64,000 bases of DNA from Streptomyces sp. BA2. Its GTDB lineage: Bacteria; Actinomycetota; Actinomycetes; Streptomycetales; Streptomycetaceae. The position numbers and the translations under genes are program-made. The notes below the pieces were generated by a model. It had not been told where the DNA came from and did no database searches. It saw only the letters and a program-made list of their open reading frames with translations. Within the stretch, counting starts at the first letter, position 1; every line of letters begins with the position of its first letter. Below, one piece after another: positions 53,030 to 60,979 of the stretch. The stretch is from contig NZ_WSRO01000002.1 in NCBI RefSeq assembly GCF_009769735.1, positions 8,543,001-8,607,000 on the forward strand. The letters run 5' to 3'.

Positions 53030-53036
53030 TCGTCAC

Positions 53037-53771
53037 CTACCCGAAGTCGGCGCGCCCCTTGGCTCCTTGGGTGAGCAGCCACTGGACGACGTCATCGGCG
53101 CCCTGCGCGCGGGCGATGTCCAGGGGCGTCATGTCGTCGTAGCCGATCCAGTTCACGTTCGCCCCCTGCTGCAACAGCCGCCTGGCGGTGGGAAGTTGGC
53201 CGCCGTGGCAGGCACCCCAGAAGGCGCTGGTGATCGCGGACCGTGTGGGGGAGTCGGGTGCGGCGAGGAAGACCTCGACCTGGTCGAGCAGTCCCAGGGT
53301 GGCGGCATCCTGCAGGTCCGCGCGGGCGCCGTGCTCCAGAAGCCTGCGGGCCGCCCGCCACTGACCGAAGCCGCGCGCGTCGGCGAGCGGGGTGCCGCCG
53401 CCGATGACGGCGCCGTCGGCCTCGATGTCGGCTCCCGCGGCGATGAGGGCGTCCAGCGCGATGATGTCGTCGTTGCTGGCGGCCCAGTGCAGGGGCGTCT
53501 CGGTGTGGGTGCCGACGAAGCGGGCATCAGGATCGGCGCCCGCGGCGACGAGGGCGGCGATGACCTCCTCGGCGTGGGGGTGGTGGCCGGGCCAGTCGGT
53601 GGCGATGTGGAGGAGGCTCCGCCGGCCCGCGGCAGGACCGTCCTGGCTGATCAGGCTTGTGGCCAGCGAGGGTCGGTCGGCCAAGAGCTGACGCAGCGCG
53701 GGGACGTCACCCTTCCGGATGGCCTCGGTCACCGAAATGGCAAGCGGGTCAAGGAAGTTGAGGATGCCCAT
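53037..53771 (-). CDS. Ankyrin-repeat protein
   Basis: A 244-residue protein from ATG 53771 with AGGAGG 11 bp upstream. It is made almost wholly of ankyrin repeats: AIRKGDVPALRQLLADRPSLATSLI, RSLLHIATDWPGHHPHAEEVIAALVAAGADPDARF, ETPLHWAASNDDIIALDALIAAGADIEADG, TPLADARGFGQWRAARRLLEHGARADL and MTPLDIARAQGADDVVQWLLTQGA. There is no signal peptide. It is divergent from the chitinase, and the chitinase operator lies 29 bp upstream of its start, so DasR could touch both. Confidence 0.9.
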   Translation of the reverse strand: MGILNFLDPLAISVTEAIRKGDVPALRQLLADRPSLATSLISQDGPAAGRRSLLHIATDWPGHHPHAEEVIAALVAAGADPDARFVGTHTETPLHWAASNDDIIALDALIAAGADIEADGAVIGGGTPLADARGFGQWRAARRLLEHGARADLQDAATLGLLDQVEVFLAAPDSPTRSAITSAFWGACHGGQLPTARRLLQQGANVNWIGYDDMTPLDIARAQGADDVVQWLLTQGAKGRADFG

Positions 53772-53799
53772 GAAGGGAAGACCTCCTGCTTGATCGGGT

Positions 53800-53841
53800 T
53801 GGTCCAGACCTATTGACGGCAGGTCTGGACCACTTTACGGT
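53800..53841 (+). promoter_or_regulatory. Chitinase promoter with paired chi/dre operators
   Basis: TGGTCCAGACCT (53800-53811) and its reverse complement AGGTCTGGACCA (53821-53832) flank a promoter, TTGACG (53813-53818), 17-bp spacer, TACGGT (53836-53841). TGGTCCAGACCT is the conserved 12-bp repeat of Streptomyces chitinase promoters and fits DasR dre sites; here the two copies are inverted. Confidence 0.8.
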
Positions 53842-53893
53842 GTGGCGCGTCGCACTACTTACGTCTCCAGGCACGACAGTCCAGGAGGTAAGC

Positions 53894-55015
53894 GTGTCAT
53901 CCCGAACCTCTCCCCACACCCCGCGCCGAACACGGTCCCGTTTCCTGGCGGCGGGCCTGGCGATGGCCTTCGCGGTGCCGGTGCTCGTCGGTGCGGCGCA
54001 GAGCAGCGCGGCGCGGAGCAGCGCGGCTTCGCAAGCGGCCCACCACGCCCAGGCCGCGCAGGACGAAACGTGCGCGGTCAAGTCGAAGCCCGCCGGAAAG
54101 GTGCTCCAGGGGTATTGGGAGAACTGGGACGGCGCCGCCAACGGCGTTCACCCGCCGTTCGGTTGGACGCCGATCACCGACACGCGCATGCGCGACCACG
54201 GCTACAACGTGATCAACGCGGCCTTCCCCGTCATCCGCTCCGACGGCACCGTCCTGTGGGAGGACGGCATGGATTCGACGGTGAAGGTCGCCACACCGGC
54301 CGAGATGTGCCAGGCCAAGGCGAACGGTGCCACGATCCTGATGTCGATCGGCGGCGCGACGGCGGGTATCGACCTCAGCTCGAGCACGGTCGCCGACCGC
54401 TTCGTCGAGACCGTGGTGCCGATCCTGAAGAAGTACAACTTCGACGGCATAGACATCGACATCGAGACCGGCCTCGTGGGCAGCGGCAACATCAACCAGC
54501 TCTCCGCGTCGCAGGCCAACCTCGTCCGCATCATCGACGGCGTCCTCGCCCGGATGCCCGCCAACTTCGGCCTGACGATGGCGCCCGAGACGGCGTACGT
54601 GACCGGGGGCAGCGTGGCGTACGGCTCGATCTGGGGCGCGTACCTCCCCATCGTCAAGAAGTACGCGGACAACGGCCGCCTCTGGTGGCTCAACATGCAG
54701 TACTACAACGGCAGCATGTACGGCTGCTCCGGCGACTCCTACTCCGCCGGAACCGTCCAGGGCTTCATCGCACAGACGGACTGCCTGAACAAGGGCCTGG
54801 TCGTCCAGGGCACGACGATCAAGGTCCCCTACGACAAACAGGTCCCGGGCCTGCCCGCCCAACCGGGGGCGGGCGGCGGCTACATGACCCCGAGCCTGGT
54901 GACCCAGGCGTGGAACCACTACAACGGCGCGCTGAAGGGCCTGATGACCTGGTCCATCAACTGGGACGGCTCAAAGGGATGGACGTTCGGCGACAACGTG
55001 AAGAAGCTGCTCTAG
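53894..55015 (+). CDS. Secreted GH18 chitinase
   Basis: A 373-residue protein from GTG 53894 with AGGAGG 5 bp upstream; an ATG at 53813 sits inside the promoter. The signal peptide (SPHTPRRTRSRFLAAGLAMAFAVPVLVGA) resembles a twin-Arg leader. The GH18 barrel starts at KVLQGYWENWDGAANGVHPP. The catalytic line is D184-G-I-D187-I-D189-I-E191, Glu191 being the acid/base. LLMSIGGATAGIDLSSS and WWLNMQYYNGSMYGCSGDSYSAGT are also typical. No separate chitin-binding domain is present. The operator pair indicates induction by chitin-derived GlcNAc. Confidence 0.95.
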   Translation: MSSRTSPHTPRRTRSRFLAAGLAMAFAVPVLVGAAQSSAARSSAASQAAHHAQAAQDETCAVKSKPAGKVLQGYWENWDGAANGVHPPFGWTPITDTRMRDHGYNVINAAFPVIRSDGTVLWEDGMDSTVKVATPAEMCQAKANGATILMSIGGATAGIDLSSSTVADRFVETVVPILKKYNFDGIDIDIETGLVGSGNINQLSASQANLVRIIDGVLARMPANFGLTMAPETAYVTGGSVAYGSIWGAYLPIVKKYADNGRLWWLNMQYYNGSMYGCSGDSYSAGTVQGFIAQTDCLNKGLVVQGTTIKVPYDKQVPGLPAQPGAGGGYMTPSLVTQAWNHYNGALKGLMTWSINWDGSKGWTFGDNVKKLL

Positions 55016-55050
55016 CCCGGGAACCGCGCATCACTCGGCGAAGGCGTCGG

Positions 55051-55989
55051 TCACCACTGGGCGATGGCCGGTGCGTCCGGTTCGTGTTGGGGCCACATCT
55101 CGGTGAGGCGGGTGAGTCGTTCCGTGGCGGCGAAGCCGTGGGCCGCCGCTACCTTGCCGTCGCTGATCTCGAACGCCACCGCGCCCACGATCCGGTCATC
55201 GAGCGCGGCGAGCACGGCGGGCCAGCCGTTGACCCGGCCGATGTGGATCGTGGGTGAGCCGCCGGCCAGGCGTCGCTTCGCGGGGGTGGGTTTGAAGGCG
55301 GTGCGCATCATGGTGGCGATCCGCTCGGGGGTCTCGTAGCGCCACAGCCTCCTGGTGAGTCCCGCGCCGTCGGAGACCGCGGTCGCGTCGTCGGTGAGAA
55401 GCGCCACCAGACGTTCGGTACGACCTGAGGACGCGGCGGCCAGGAACTCCTCGAGGACGTCGCGCGCGGACGCCGGGTCGACCTCGCCGCCGCCGCGGCG
55501 CGCGGCCGCGACCCGGCGCCGGGCCCGGTGGACGTGCTGCTGGCTGGCGGACTCCGAGATGTCGAGGATCTCGGCGATCTCGGAGTGGGCGTACGAGAAC
55601 ACCTCGCGCAGGACGTAGACGGCCCGTTCGACCGGCGAGAGCCGCTCCATCAGGGTCAGGACGGCCAGCGACACCGACTCGCGCTGCTCGAAGGTGTCGG
55701 CCGGGCCGAGCATCGGGTCGCCGTCGAGGAGCGGCTCGGGCATCCAGGCCCCGGCCGCGCGCTCGCGGCGCACCGGTGCCGAACGGAGCCGGTCCAGGCA
55801 CAGGTTGGTGACGACCTTGGCCAGCCAGGCCTCCGGCACCTCGATCCGCTCCCGGTCGGCGGCGTGCCAGCGCAGGTACGCGTCCTGCACTATGTCCTCG
55901 GCGTCGGCGGCCGAGCCGAGCAGACGGTACGCGAGCGAGGCCAGCCGGGTCCGGTCGGCCTCGAAGCGGTCAGCGGCGATGCTGTCCAT
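55051..55989 (-). CDS. ECF41-type sigma factor (SigJ-like)
   Basis: A 312-residue protein from ATG 55989, 9 bp downstream of the FAD oxidoreductase. Sigma region 2 is FEADRTRLASLAYRLLGSAADAEDIVQDAYLRWHAADR and region 4 is LMERLSPVERAVYVLREVFSYAHSEIAEILDISESASQQHVHRARRRV. The C-terminal 120 residues form a SnoaL-like domain that replaces an anti-sigma factor in this group. It includes the short SDGAGL linker motif and WRYETPERIATMM. In ECF41 systems the sigma factor is encoded beside an oxidoreductase it controls, exactly as here. Confidence 0.9.
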   Translation of the reverse strand: MDSIAADRFEADRTRLASLAYRLLGSAADAEDIVQDAYLRWHAADRERIEVPEAWLAKVVTNLCLDRLRSAPVRRERAAGAWMPEPLLDGDPMLGPADTFEQRESVSLAVLTLMERLSPVERAVYVLREVFSYAHSEIAEILDISESASQQHVHRARRRVAAARRGGGEVDPASARDVLEEFLAAASSGRTERLVALLTDDATAVSDGAGLTRRLWRYETPERIATMMRTAFKPTPAKRRLAGGSPTIHIGRVNGWPAVLAALDDRIVGAVAFEISDGKVAAAHGFAATERLTRLTEMWPQHEPDAPAIAQW

Positions 55990-55998
55990 GCGACGATC

Positions 55999-57240
55999 CT
56001 ATGCCGCGGCCTTTCCGGGTGCGGTGGCCACGGCCGTGCTGTCGGCAGTTGTCAGGGGGGCAGCCCCTGTGGTCGCGGTCAGGCGGCGCTTGCGCTTCGG
56101 CATGCCGAAGGTCGGGTGCGCGACGCCCCACAGGCTGCCCCTGAGGACGCCCGCCTTGAGCCGCGCGGCCTTCCGGCCGCCCAGGAACCACGACTTCGCC
56201 CGTACGTCGCTGTCGACCATCTGAAAGATCGCGTCGTACCGCCCGAGGCTGATGTGGTTGCCGATGTAGTTCTTCTTGACGCTCGGAATCCGGCGCCCGG
56301 TCAACTGTCCCACGATCGTGTCCGTCGCCTGCATGTTGGTGTACCCCGCCGAGGCGCAGGACATCGGCAGCGGCCTGCCGTTGTCGCCGATCGCGTACGC
56401 GCTGTCGCCCGCGGCGTAGATGTCCGGGTGGGAGACCGAGCGCATGGTGTCGTCGACGACGATCCGGCCGCCCTCGGTGACCTCGAGACCGGCGGCGGCC
56501 GCGATCGGGTCGACGGCGAACCCGGCCGTCCACACGGTCGCGTCGGCCGGGTACGAGGTGCCGTCGGCGCCGATCGCGTACGTCGCCCCCACGGCTTCGA
56601 TGGCGGTGTGCTCGTGGACGGTGATGCCAAGCCGGTCGAAGGCCTCGCGCAGGTGGAGCCGGGCCCCGGGAGAGAGCCAGGCTCCCAGCTCGCCACGGGC
56701 GGCGAGCGCCACGGAAAGACCGGGGTGCGACTCGGCGAACTCGGTGGCGGTCTCGATGCCGGTCAGGCCCTCGCCGACGACCAGTACGGAGCCGGCTCCG
56801 CCCAGACCGTCCAGGCGTGCGCGCAGCCGCAGCGCCGACGGCCGTCCCGCGACGTCGAAGGCGTGCTCGGCCACGCCGGGGACGCCGTGGTCGGCGACGC
56901 GGCTGCCGAGCGTGTACAGCAGCGTGTCGTACGTGAGCTCGCCGTCCCCGTCGCCGTCCCCGTCCTCGCCGGTCACGGTGACGGTCCTGCGGTCCGGGTC
57001 GACCGCGGTGACGCGCGCGACGCGCAGCCGTACCCCGGAGCCCGCGAACACGTCGGCGAGCCGCCGGGTCGCGAGTTCCCGGCCCGCCGCGAGCTGGTGC
57101 ATGCGCATCCGCTCGACGAAGACCGGCTCGGCGTTGACGACGGTGATCTCGGTGTCGGCGGGCGAGAGGCGACGAGCCAGGCTCCCGGCGGCGAAGGTTC
57201 CGGCGTATCCGGCGCCGAGGACGAGGATGCGGTGCTTCAT
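55999..57240 (-). CDS. FAD-dependent NADH dehydrogenase-like oxidoreductase
   Basis: A 413-residue protein from ATG 57240 (AGGAG 7 bp upstream). The N-terminal FAD motif is ILVLGAGYAGTFAAGSLARRL, and the second dinucleotide loop SVLVVGEGLTGIETATEFAESHPGL binds NAD(P)H. A third conserved part is IYAAGDSAYAIGDNGRPLPMSCASAGYTNMQA. It resembles type II NADH dehydrogenases. It precedes the ECF41 sigma gene in one transcript and is the likely target of that factor. A TGTCAG element upstream (57295-57300, minus strand) may be part of the ECF promoter. Confidence 0.9.
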   Translation of the reverse strand: MKHRILVLGAGYAGTFAAGSLARRLSPADTEITVVNAEPVFVERMRMHQLAAGRELATRRLADVFAGSGVRLRVARVTAVDPDRRTVTVTGEDGDGDGDGELTYDTLLYTLGSRVADHGVPGVAEHAFDVAGRPSALRLRARLDGLGGAGSVLVVGEGLTGIETATEFAESHPGLSVALAARGELGAWLSPGARLHLREAFDRLGITVHEHTAIEAVGATYAIGADGTSYPADATVWTAGFAVDPIAAAAGLEVTEGGRIVVDDTMRSVSHPDIYAAGDSAYAIGDNGRPLPMSCASAGYTNMQATDTIVGQLTGRRIPSVKKNYIGNHISLGRYDAIFQMVDSDVRAKSWFLGGRKAARLKAGVLRGSLWGVAHPTFGMPKRKRRLTATTGAAPLTTADSTAVATAPGKAAA

Positions 57241-57330
57241 GATGTGGCTCCTGTCTGAATCGCTTGCCCCTTGAGCGGGACAGCGCCGCGATTTCTGACA
57301 GGGGTGAGGTGTGAGGTGGGTCACCTCTCG

Positions 57331-57975
57331 TCACCTTCGCCAAAACAGGTGGTGCGTCACTCCGCTCGGGCTGGGCACGACCTCGAGGTGGAAACGGTCG
57401 AGCAGCTCGTCGGGGGATTCCCACAGCCGTGACCCGGATCCGATCTTCACCGAGGAGACCGCCACATGAAGGGTGTCGACGAGGTCGGCGTCGAGGAACT
57501 GCCGGATGGTGGTCGCACCGCCGCCGAGCCGCACGTCCTTGCCCTGTGCGGCCTCCCGCGCCTGGTCGAGGACCGTGGCCGGGTCGCCGTCGACGAAGTG
57601 GAACGTGGTGTCGGAGAGGGTGAACGAAGGCCGCTTGTGGTGGGTCATGACGAACACCGGGGTGTGGAACGGGGGCTCGTCGCCCCACCAGCCCTGCCAC
57701 TCATGGTCCTGCCAGGGCCCCCGCTGGGGCCCGAACTTGTTGCGGCCCATGATCTCGGCGCCGATGTTGCGGGCGAAGTCCCGCGTGAAGTAGTCGTCGA
57801 GCCCGCGGGTGCCCCCGGCGTCGGTGCGATTGGGCCAGCTCGCCGTGGCTCCGGCCCAGGAGAGCACGTCCCCGGGGTCGGCGTCACCGAACGGCCTCTC
57901 GAGGCTCTGATTCTCTCCGGCACCGAATCCGTCCCGCGATACGCCGAAGTTCTGCACTCTGAGCAACTGAGTCAT
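57331..57975 (-). CDS. Dihydrofolate reductase family protein (RibD C-terminal-like)
   Basis: A 214-residue protein from ATG 57975 (GGGAGAAG upstream). The sequence LRVQNFGVSRDGFGAGENQSLERPFG, AEIMGRNKFGPQRGPW, PPFHTPVFVMTHHKRPSF and KDVRLGGGATTIRQFLDADLVDTLHVAVSSVKIGSGSRLW shows the DHFR-fold reductase pattern seen in the YyaP/RibD group. The NADPH-binding GGGATT is present. It is not the folate enzyme. It is flanked by an FAD monooxygenase gene of the same direction 112 bp upstream. Confidence 0.88.
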   Translation of the reverse strand: MTQLLRVQNFGVSRDGFGAGENQSLERPFGDADPGDVLSWAGATASWPNRTDAGGTRGLDDYFTRDFARNIGAEIMGRNKFGPQRGPWQDHEWQGWWGDEPPFHTPVFVMTHHKRPSFTLSDTTFHFVDGDPATVLDQAREAAQGKDVRLGGGATTIRQFLDADLVDTLHVAVSSVKIGSGSRLWESPDELLDRFHLEVVPSPSGVTHHLFWRR

Positions 57976-57995
57976 GTGACTTCTCCCGGGTGGCG

Positions 57996-58023
57996 GTCCT
58001 GTGTTGGCGGACCTGTGTTGGTG
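57996..58023. repeat. 14-bp near-perfect tandem duplication
   Basis: GTCCTGTGTTGGCG (57996-58009) is repeated as GACCTGTGTTGGTG (58010-58023), two mismatches. It lies 20 bp upstream of the DHFR-family start. Confidence 0.6.
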
Positions 58024-58087
58024 GCAACGGTAGGACCGTCCTCGCCGGGAAAAGTCATCGGCGCGGCGTTCAGCGGCATCGGGAGGG

Positions 58088-59290
58088 TCAGGGCCGCTCG
58101 GGCGGACACGGGTAGGGGGCTGTCGCATCCAGCGGGCCCAGGCTCGGCGGTGTCCAGTTGGCGTGCCGCAGGATGGCCTGGATGGTCGTACGGGAGGGGG
58201 TCAGCCGTAGGGCCGTGTTGCGCAGGGCGATGGCCAGGGGGTGCGTCAGTTGCTGACCCATCCGGCCGGCCAGGCGGGCGGCGCGTGCCACGGACTGGCT
58301 GCGTGGGCGGCGCTCGGTGTCGTAACGGGTCAGTGCCGATTCGACGGTGGGCTCGGTGGCGAGCGCGGCGGACAGTACGGCCGCGTCCTCCAGTGCCTGG
58401 CAGGCGCCCTGGCCGAGGTTCGGGGTCATGGCGTGGGCCGCGTCACCGAGCAGGGCGGTGCGTCCCACGACGTAGGCGGGCAGCGGAGTGGTCAGCTCGT
58501 GGATGTCGTGGTGCAGCACGGCGCCGGGCCGGGTCGCGGACAGCAGCGCCGGGATCGGTTCGTGCCAGCCGGAGAAACGGCGGCGCATCTCGGCCAGGGG
58601 ATCCGGATAGCGCACTCCGGCAGGTGAGTTGAGGACGGCGTGCCACTCGGCGCGGCCGTCGGCGAGGGCGATGTGGCCGAATTCGGCGCCGCGCCCCCAG
58701 GTCAGTTCGAAGTCGCCGCGTACGTCGACGGGGCGCTCGGTGATGGCGCGCAGTACCGTCGATCCGCTGTAGGCGGGGCCGGGGTGGTGCGGGAAGAGCT
58801 GGGTGCGCAGGCGGCTGTTGAGGCCGTCGGCGGCCACGACCAGATCCGCCTCCAGGACGGTGTCCCCGAGGGGGACCCGCGGCCGGGCGGGATCCGAGCG
58901 GTCGACGGACGCGGCCTCGGCCCCGAGGAGCAGGGAACCGGGCGACAGGGCCTCTCGCAGCAGGCGGTGCAGTGTGGCGCGGGGGATGCCGACGATCGGT
59001 GTGCCCAACTCGCGCTCCAGGGCGGCTCCGTCCATCCGCGCGAGGCGGCCTCCGGCCGGGTTACGGGTGCCGCCGCTGTACTGGGGCCGAGCGGCGGCGC
59101 GGATCACTTCTCCGACGCCGAGGGCGTCCAGGGCGCGGATGCCGTTGGCGTGCAGAGAGATGGCCGCGCCCGCGTCGTCGAGCACGGGGGCGCGTTCGAT
59201 GACTGTCACCTCCCAGCCGATGAGCCGCAGACCGATGGCGGCGGCCAGGCCGCCGATCCCTCCGCCGACAACTACCGCGCTGCTGCCCAT
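58088..59290 (-). CDS. FAD-dependent aromatic-type monooxygenase
   Basis: A 400-residue protein from ATG 59290 (GAGGGGG upstream). It is a PHBH-fold enzyme: N-terminal AVVVGGGIGGLAAAIGLRLIGWEVTVIERAP, the DG motif ADLVVAADGLNSRLRTQ and the GD motif RTALLGDAAHAMTPNLGQGACQALEDAAVLSAAL. It hydroxylates aromatic or polyketide substrates with NAD(P)H and O2. It is divergent from a TetR gene, with two copies of a perfect operator between them. That arrangement is typical of self-resistance or antibiotic-modifying monooxygenases. Confidence 0.93.
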   Translation of the reverse strand: MGSSAVVVGGGIGGLAAAIGLRLIGWEVTVIERAPVLDDAGAAISLHANGIRALDALGVGEVIRAAARPQYSGGTRNPAGGRLARMDGAALERELGTPIVGIPRATLHRLLREALSPGSLLLGAEAASVDRSDPARPRVPLGDTVLEADLVVAADGLNSRLRTQLFPHHPGPAYSGSTVLRAITERPVDVRGDFELTWGRGAEFGHIALADGRAEWHAVLNSPAGVRYPDPLAEMRRRFSGWHEPIPALLSATRPGAVLHHDIHELTTPLPAYVVGRTALLGDAAHAMTPNLGQGACQALEDAAVLSAALATEPTVESALTRYDTERRPRSQSVARAARLAGRMGQQLTHPLAIALRNTALRLTPSRTTIQAILRHANWTPPSLGPLDATAPYPCPPERP

Positions 59291-59343
59291 GTGTGGCCCC
59301 CTCGTGTTTGCCGTGCAGCGGACTTCTAAAGACTCCCGCATCC

Positions 59344-59391
59344 TTCTACAGGTGTAGAAGGAGCGTACTCCACTGCCTCTACAGGTGTAGA
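59344..59391. promoter_or_regulatory. Two TetR operators in divergent promoter
   Basis: TTCTACAGGTGTAGAA (59344-59359) is a perfect 7+7 palindrome; TCTACAGGTGTAGA (59378-59391) is a second. They are centred 33 bp apart (three helical turns), between the monooxygenase and the TetR gene, and very close to the TetR start at 59400. Confidence 0.8.
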
Positions 59392-59399
59392 AATGGGGG

Positions 59400-59969
59400 G
59401 TGACCACAAATCGGACCACAGATCGACGCACCGTCCTCGCCGACGCGGCCATCGGTGTCCTCGCCGACGCCGGGATGCGGGGCCTGACCCACCGCGCCGT
59501 GGACCGGGAGGCGGACCTGCCGCCCGGCACCACATCGGCGTACTTCCGCACACGCCAGGCGCTGCTCACCGCCCTCGCCCGCCGCCTCGTCGCCGTCGAC
59601 CAGGCGGAACTCCAGGCGATCGGGGAACGGACGCCGGTGCCACGGAACGCGGACGAACTGGTGGCGGGGATCGCCGAGTTCGTCGAGCAACAGCTCACGG
59701 GCGAAAGGCGGCGACGCTCCCTGGCGCGCTACGCGTGCGCCATCGAGAGCGTGCACCACCCCGAACTCCGGGAGATCCTCGTGCCGCGCAAGAACGCGGC
59801 GCGACAGGTCGTACGCGACTTCCTGACCGCGCAAGGTGTCGCGGACGCCGACGGCCGGACCGTCACGCTGCTCACCTGTGTGGACGGGTTGGTCTTCGAC
59901 CGTCTGGTGGGGGGCGGGACCGTGTCGGAGCAGGAGATCCGCGGCCTGGTGGCGGCAGCGCTCCGGTAG
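59400..59969 (+). CDS. TetR family regulator
   Basis: A 189-residue protein from GTG 59400. HTH: LADAAIGVLADAGMRGLTHRAVDREADLPPGTTSAYFRTRQALL, followed by a helical ligand-binding domain (LARRLVAVDQAELQAIGERT to VSEQEIRGLVAAAL). There is no clear SD; the second operator ends 9 bp before the start, so the message may be near-leaderless. It should repress itself and the divergent monooxygenase until a ligand binds, as TetR proteins usually do. Confidence 0.92.
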   Translation: MTTNRTTDRRTVLADAAIGVLADAGMRGLTHRAVDREADLPPGTTSAYFRTRQALLTALARRLVAVDQAELQAIGERTPVPRNADELVAGIAEFVEQQLTGERRRRSLARYACAIESVHHPELREILVPRKNAARQVVRDFLTAQGVADADGRTVTLLTCVDGLVFDRLVGGGTVSEQEIRGLVAAALR

Positions 59970-60084
59970 CCCTCCTCCGCGGGCATCGAGTGGGTCCAAA
60001 CGGCCGTGGTTGAGTCTGGTGATGAGCAAGAAGCAGGTGTTGCTGTCCACCCCGTCCCATAACCTCGTGCATGGAGACGTCAGA

Positions 60085-60116
60085 TGCCATGTGCACCCAC
60101 TGCCATGTGCACCCAC
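60085..60116 (+). repeat. Perfect 16-bp tandem duplication
   Basis: TGCCATGTGCACCCAC occurs at 60085-60100 and again at 60101-60116, exactly. It lies 12 bp upstream of the SD of the secreted phosphatase-fold gene; each copy contains the palindrome TGTGCA-like core GTGCAC. Confidence 0.85.
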
Positions 60117-60128
60117 ACTGAGGAGGCG

Positions 60129-60965
60129 ATGGTGCTCGGAATGAGCACGCGATGGCTCGCGGGTGCCATGACCGTGGCCTGCATGGTGCTCGTCGGCCCC
60201 AGTGCGCCGAGCGACGCCCTCTTCGACAGATCACCGCCCGAGGCCGTCAGGGATGTCGTACCGAACCGCGTCATGACGTGGAACATCTGCAACCCCTGCG
60301 AGGAGAGCGATGTCGACCGGGCCGCGGAGATCGCCTCGTACGCGCCCCAGGTCATCGGCCTGCAAGAAGCGTGCGTGGGTGACGTCGAGAGGATCCGGGA
60401 GTATCTGCAGTACCTGCACGGGCTGGTCTACCACGTCGAGTACGGTTCGGTGCTGAGCAGTTGGGGCCGGTGCGGGGGAGTGCCGTGGAACCCGGGTGGC
60501 TTCGGCCAGGCGGTCCTCTCGGCGGCGCCGATGACAGACCGTGTGAACGTGGAGTACCCCGACGGCGGATCCGAAGACCGTGGGTACATGGCGGTCACCA
60601 CGACGGTGGGCGGCCGGTCCGTCCGGGTCTTCAACACGCACCTCGCCCAGCGGAGCCAGGAAGAGGTCCGAGCGGAGCAGGTCGGTGTACTCGCCGCAGA
60701 GGTCGCCCGGCACGACCGTGCGATCGTTCTCGGCGACTTCAACGCCGTGCCGGAGGCTCCCGAACTCACCCGGGTGTGGGAACTGGCCACGGACACGGAC
60801 CCGCAGTGCCGTCCCTCGCTCGCCGGCACCTGCAAGACGACCACCGACTGGCACACCAAGTTCGACTACATCTTCCTGCGAGGCATCGCCCCGCTCAGGC
60901 ACCGCGTGGAATCCACCTCGTACTCGGACCACAACCTGCTGCACACTGACCTGGACCCAACGTAG
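60129..60965 (+). CDS. Secreted endonuclease/exonuclease/phosphatase family protein
   Basis: A 278-residue protein. ATG 60129, GTG 60132 and ATG 60141 are all possible; AGGAGG lies 2-5 bp before the first two. The signal peptide is STRWLAGAMTVACMVLVGPSAPSDA. The EEP fold has RVMTWNICN, VIGLQEACVGD, VRVFNTHLAQ, IVLGDFNAVPEAPEL and SYSDHNLLHTDL, giving the catalytic Asn, Glu, His, Asp-Asn and terminal Asp-His residues. It is exported, so a DNase or phosphodiesterase acting outside the cell is likely. Five Cys residues may form disulfides. Confidence 0.88.
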   Translation: MVLGMSTRWLAGAMTVACMVLVGPSAPSDALFDRSPPEAVRDVVPNRVMTWNICNPCEESDVDRAAEIASYAPQVIGLQEACVGDVERIREYLQYLHGLVYHVEYGSVLSSWGRCGGVPWNPGGFGQAVLSAAPMTDRVNVEYPDGGSEDRGYMAVTTTVGGRSVRVFNTHLAQRSQEEVRAEQVGVLAAEVARHDRAIVLGDFNAVPEAPELTRVWELATDTDPQCRPSLAGTCKTTTDWHTKFDYIFLRGIAPLRHRVESTSYSDHNLLHTDLDPT

Positions 60966-60979
60966 GGGGAGCCTGATCC

